A stretch of DNA of 32,085 nt, from positions 1 to 32,085 of the forward strand of contig JAIRME010000017.1 in the NCBI GenBank assembly GCA_031258945.1. The letters run 5' to 3'. Of the stretch, positions 30,193 to 32,085 are shown one piece after another. The first letter of the stretch is position 1; every line of letters begins with the position of its first letter. Made by a program: the position numbers and the translations under genes. The notes below the pieces were generated by a model, which was not told the DNA's origin, made no database searches, and worked only from the letters and a program-made list of their open reading frames with translations. The DNA comes from Mycoplasmataceae bacterium. Lineage in GTDB: Bacteria > Bacillota_I > Bacilli_A > Mycoplasmatales > Mycoplasmoidaceae.

Positions 30193-30498
30193 ATGCGATC
30201 ACGTAAATTTGATAATCCATTTAAAACAAGGCTTGATATTAAATTTCTTTCAAAAAAGAAATTTAATAAGTACGTTTATAAAGATGGTTATCAAATTGTT
30301 GATATTCGTTGAGATTATCAATACAATAAAAACCATATTTTATTTTCATCACATTTTACCCCCACTAATTTTAAATACCAATATGAACAAAAATTAAATA
30401 AAAATTCTAAGATTATTATTATTGGTAATTGAAGAAACATGGTACGTTTTTATCGCATTTTAGATTTTGCTAATTACAAAGTATATTTATTAAAATAA
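30193..30498 (+). CDS. Rhodanese-like domain protein lacking the active-site cysteine
   Basis: A 101-residue protein resembling a single rhodanese domain: YQIVDIRWDYQYNKNHILFSSHF (family IIDVR---EY--GHI--A), then KLNKNSKIIIIGNWRNMVRFYRILDFANYKVYLL (family K---I--YC--G-RS--A---L---GY-V--L). At the place of the catalytic Cys stands Gly (IIGNWRN), so sulfur transfer is unlikely; a binding or regulatory role is possible. Two UGA codons are Trp. A basic N-terminus (MRSRKFDNPFKTRLDIKFLSKKK) precedes the domain; it has no signal peptide. The family call is by pattern only and moderately sure. Confidence 0.6.
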
Positions 30499-30577
30499 TG
30501 TTTCTTTTGTCTAAATAAGAAATTAATTGCTTTATTACAGACTCCACAAATTATGAATACTAAATATTCTAACTTAA

Positions 30578-30618
30578 AGGATCAACGATTTTCCTTGAAC
30601 TTTTAGATTTTTTTTAAG
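30578..30618 (+). terminator. Weak terminator-like hairpin
   Basis: AAGGA/TCCTT around a ten-base loop (about 30578-30597), followed at a short distance by a run of eight T. It is weak, and also sits directly before the promoter of the next gene. Confidence 0.3.
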
Positions 30619-30633
30619 AATTAGCAAATAAAT
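30609..30633 (+). repeat. 25-bp direct repeat, left copy
   Basis: TTTTTTTAAGAATTAG-C-AAATAAAT. It recurs at 31865-31889 with one difference (T for C). The two copies bracket the toxin-antitoxin pair and the decayed gene. Confidence 0.7.
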
Positions 30634-30634
30634 T

Positions 30635-30640
30635 TATAAT
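30635..30640 (+). promoter_or_regulatory. -10 box of the toxin-antitoxin operon, leaderless arrangement
   Basis: TATAAT six bases before ATG 30647, directly behind the direct repeat. Confidence 0.55.
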
Positions 30641-30646
30641 CGTGTT

Positions 30647-30946
30647 ATGAAAATGAAACATACTGCATTAAAAACATTGATAGTGGGCGCAACATTACCA
30701 GCATTTGCCCAAGTTGGCGATAATTTTATAATTAGTGATACTTCTATTGTTAAAAATATTAGTAATGTAAATGCTCGTTACATTAGAACACAGCCTAATA
30801 TGATTATTATTTCTCACATTAATTTAATAAAGTTATTAAACAGTGGTAAATTACCTGAACATATTGTTAATAAGATAGAAGAAAAAATTACAGAATTGTC
30901 TTTCCAATGAACTAAAACGCACAACGGTTTAGAATTTAATATTTAA
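30647..30946 (+). CDS. Probable antitoxin partner of the YoeB-like toxin
   Basis: A 99-residue protein ending one base before the toxin ATG, the usual antitoxin-first order. N-terminus MKMKHTALKTLIVGATLPAFAQ is hydrophobic and could be taken for a signal peptide with an AFA-Q cleavage site. The segment PNMIIISHINLIKLLNSGKLP has a feel of the Phd/YefM VVLIS--EY--L strand-helix. UGA 30908-30910 is Trp, then TKTHNGLEFNI. No DNA-binding fold was recognised with certainty. The assignment rests on position and on the toxin downstream; a small secreted protein is the alternative. Confidence 0.45.
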
Positions 30947-30947
30947 A

Positions 30948-31225
30948 ATGAATGTTATAACATGAACTCCAGCGGCTATTGATGATTTTAAATACACGAG
31001 TATTTATGACAAACCTGTTCATGCCAAGCTATTACAAATTGTTGAATATTTAAAATTAAATAATCCACCGTATAAACCATTTCATGCAGAAAAATTTGGT
31101 AAATATATGATTGATTTTCCTAATTGCTGATCTATGCACTTGTCACAAAACATAGAATTATTTTTCACTATAAAGAAAACAAAATATTAATTATTCGTGC
31201 CTATACACACTATGGTAATCATTAA
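30948..31225 (+). pseudogene. YoeB/Txe-like mRNA interferase with one-base frameshift
   Basis: ATG 30948 reads MNVITWTPAAIDDFKYTSIY (Trp as UGA), KLLQIVEYLKLNNPPYKPFHAEKF, FPNCWSMHLSQ, then goes into a foreign frame and stops at 31188-31190 (80 residues). One A more in the run at 31147-31150 (CAAAAC to CAAAAAC) restores QKHRIIFHYKENKILIIRAYTHYGNH and a stop at 31223-31225. This is the YoeB pattern: W-SRRI--EHRLVY----D-LLI---YHY. The catalytic residues (Glu of HAEKF, Arg of KHRII, His-Tyr of THYGNH) all exist in the restored version. As written, the last third with Arg and His is lost, so the toxin should be inactive. Confidence 0.65.
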
Positions 31226-31536
31226 TTTAAATCGTTTTCTTGCCCTTGTCTAATTCTATACATGCCAATGTGCACATTTTCTAACGCATTTATGATGTCG
31301 TAAATTTTAGAGTTAAGTTTTTCATATCGCTATGTATCGCTTTGTTTAATTATTTGTTACGATAATATTTTAATTGAGAACTTAGTTCTAACACAAAATT
31401 GATTTTTTTGGTTTCAAATAGATCAATCCAAAACTTTTGACGGTTTTCTCCCTAAAATATTCAATGTTGTGTATGTTTTGGTTTTTATAATTTTTCCGAA
31501 CAGTCATTTACATTCAGGTTCCACTTTAATAGGCAT
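31222..31536 (-). pseudogene. Decayed gene with frameshifts, unknown family
   Basis: On minus, from ATG 31536: MPIKVEPECKWLFGKIIKTK (UGA as Trp), TYTTLNIL; then in another frame GENRQKFWIDLFETKKINFV, LELSSQLKYYRNK and a stop; then in a third NSKIYDIINALENV, HIGMYRIRQGQENDLN and TAA (31224-31222). Each piece looks like real helical protein, together about 105 residues, so this is an old gene broken by at least two frameshifts and a stop. It is convergent with the toxin pseudogene. Family not recognised. Confidence 0.5.
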
Positions 31537-31864
31537 ACCTTAATTGATTTAAGAAACATACTCGGTGTTAACGAACGAGGCATTCTTCTATGACGAAGTA
31601 CAATGTTAACAATGTAATACAAGTTAATAAATCATAGAGCAACATATGCTACTACATTACTATTTAAGTGTGAATATGAATGAATTTTAAACATTGTAAA
31701 TAAATTAAGTGACAATAATTAGAACGAAAATAAAAAAACACTCATCAAGGGCGCTAACGATTATCCCATCGTCGTGAAAAAATATAATAAAACACTTAAA
31801 CTAATAGAAAAATATAAAAACAACCTTAAATTTGTATTAAAAATTAAATAAAGTTGATAATTTA
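31537..31864. other. Intergenic, probably decayed sequence
   Basis: No intact gene. A plus-strand stretch 31723-31851, without start codon, reads TLIKGANDYPIVVKKYNKTL and on to TAA, perhaps the tail of a lost gene. A few short inverted motifs around TGTTAAC occur near 31570-31610. Confidence 0.35.
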
Positions 31865-31889
31865 TTTTTTTAAGAATTAGTAAATAAAT
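31865..31889 (+). repeat. 25-bp direct repeat, right copy
   Basis: Same as 30609-30633 apart from one base. It lies 87 bases before the last gene. Confidence 0.7.
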
Positions 31890-31962
31890 GCTAAATAAAA
31901 AACATATAGTGCCTGGATTCTTAGTCAGCAACCTATATATTCATTTTAATTATATACTCGTT

Positions 31963-31968
31963 TATAAT
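31963..31968 (+). promoter_or_regulatory. -10 box, leaderless arrangement
   Basis: TATAAT seven bases before ATG 31976 of the last gene. Confidence 0.55.
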
Positions 31969-31975
31969 ACTGAAT

Positions 31976-32085
31976 ATGCAACTATCTTACCGGTTAAAAG
32001 GGGAAGTGGTAGAAGTAACTGATGTTCGTTTTCAAGATCAGCATGTTTTACATAAATTGGACAACATCGGCATTACTAAAAACAC
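31976..32085 (+). CDS. Start of an unknown gene, cut by the window edge
   Basis: ATG 31976 opens a frame to the window end (36 codons): MQLSYRLKGEVVEVTDVRFQ, then DQHVLHKLDNIGITKNT. It begins with an alternating β-like pattern (LKGEVVEVTDVRF). It is too short for a family call. Its -10 box supports it as a real gene start. Confidence 0.5.
   Translation, partial: MQLSYRLKGEVVEVTDVRFQDQHVLHKLDNIGITKN

Noticed and set aside
30647-30718. Secreted protein with AFA-Q cleavage site
   Set aside because: Possible by pattern, but the one-base spacing to a YoeB-like toxin fits an antitoxin better; left as an alternative in the feature entry.

Overview
The window comes from a small-genome, AT-rich Mollicute (mycoplasma relative). 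Almost every long gene is read through in-frame UGA codons at positions where the family has Trp (for example DPWPK in trmB), so UGA codes for Trp and many genes look broken under the standard code. All coordinates below use that reassignment. The mix of pyruvate formate-lyase, acetate kinase and an IspG of the MEP isoprenoid pathway points to an anaerobic, fermentative, host-associated Mollicute. No rRNA, tRNA, CRISPR or insertion sequence was seen.

Layout. 1-3250: start of a lipoprotein gene running off the left edge, rpmG, pepP, and pepF on the opposite strand. 3297-5598: ybaB/ebfC, a frame-shifted (OFF) lipoprotein gene, recR, trmB. 5602-8419: Mg2+ P-type ATPase mgtA with a possible leader peptide. 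8583-10765: a small coiled-coil protein and an APC-type amino-acid permease. 10766-13705: ezrA and ackA. 13784-14269: a small peptide gene with a double-glycine-like leader, preceded by two hairpins and followed by a terminator. 14249-19002: rlmN-gmk-ktrB on minus, and ktrA-rpe on plus. 19135-22151: a second OFF lipoprotein gene, then pyruvate formate-lyase split into a barrel subunit and a separate glycyl-radical subunit. 22470-25637: ispG, a broken small ORF, rplK-rplA and a basic protein. 25729-30144: metG, and the secG-rnr-smpB operon. 30193-32085: a rhodanese-like protein without its cysteine, a toxin-antitoxin pair with a frameshifted YoeB-like toxin, a decayed gene, and the start of an unknown gene.

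Three things stand out. (1) All three lipoprotein genes carry a G/C homopolymer in or next to the signal peptide (11, 8 and 7 bases). Two are out of frame by exactly one base, which looks like a phase-variable surface coat caught mostly OFF. (2) Pyruvate formate-lyase is cut at the boundary between catalytic barrel and glycyl-radical domain by an in-frame UAA, and both new ends carry extra residues. (3) Several genes have a TATAAT-like -10 box only 6-8 bases before the ATG, so their mRNAs should be leaderless, while strong Shine-Dalgarno sequences occur at only a few genes (rplK, rpmG, pflB, the small peptide gene).

Metabolism seen here: pyruvate to acetyl-CoA and formate (PFL), ATP from acetyl phosphate (AckA), pentose phosphate interconversion (Rpe), K+ uptake (KtrAB), Mg2+ uptake (MgtA), amino-acid and peptide scavenging (APC permease, PepF, PepP). 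The PFL activase, phosphotransacetylase and the rest of the MEP pathway are not in the window.
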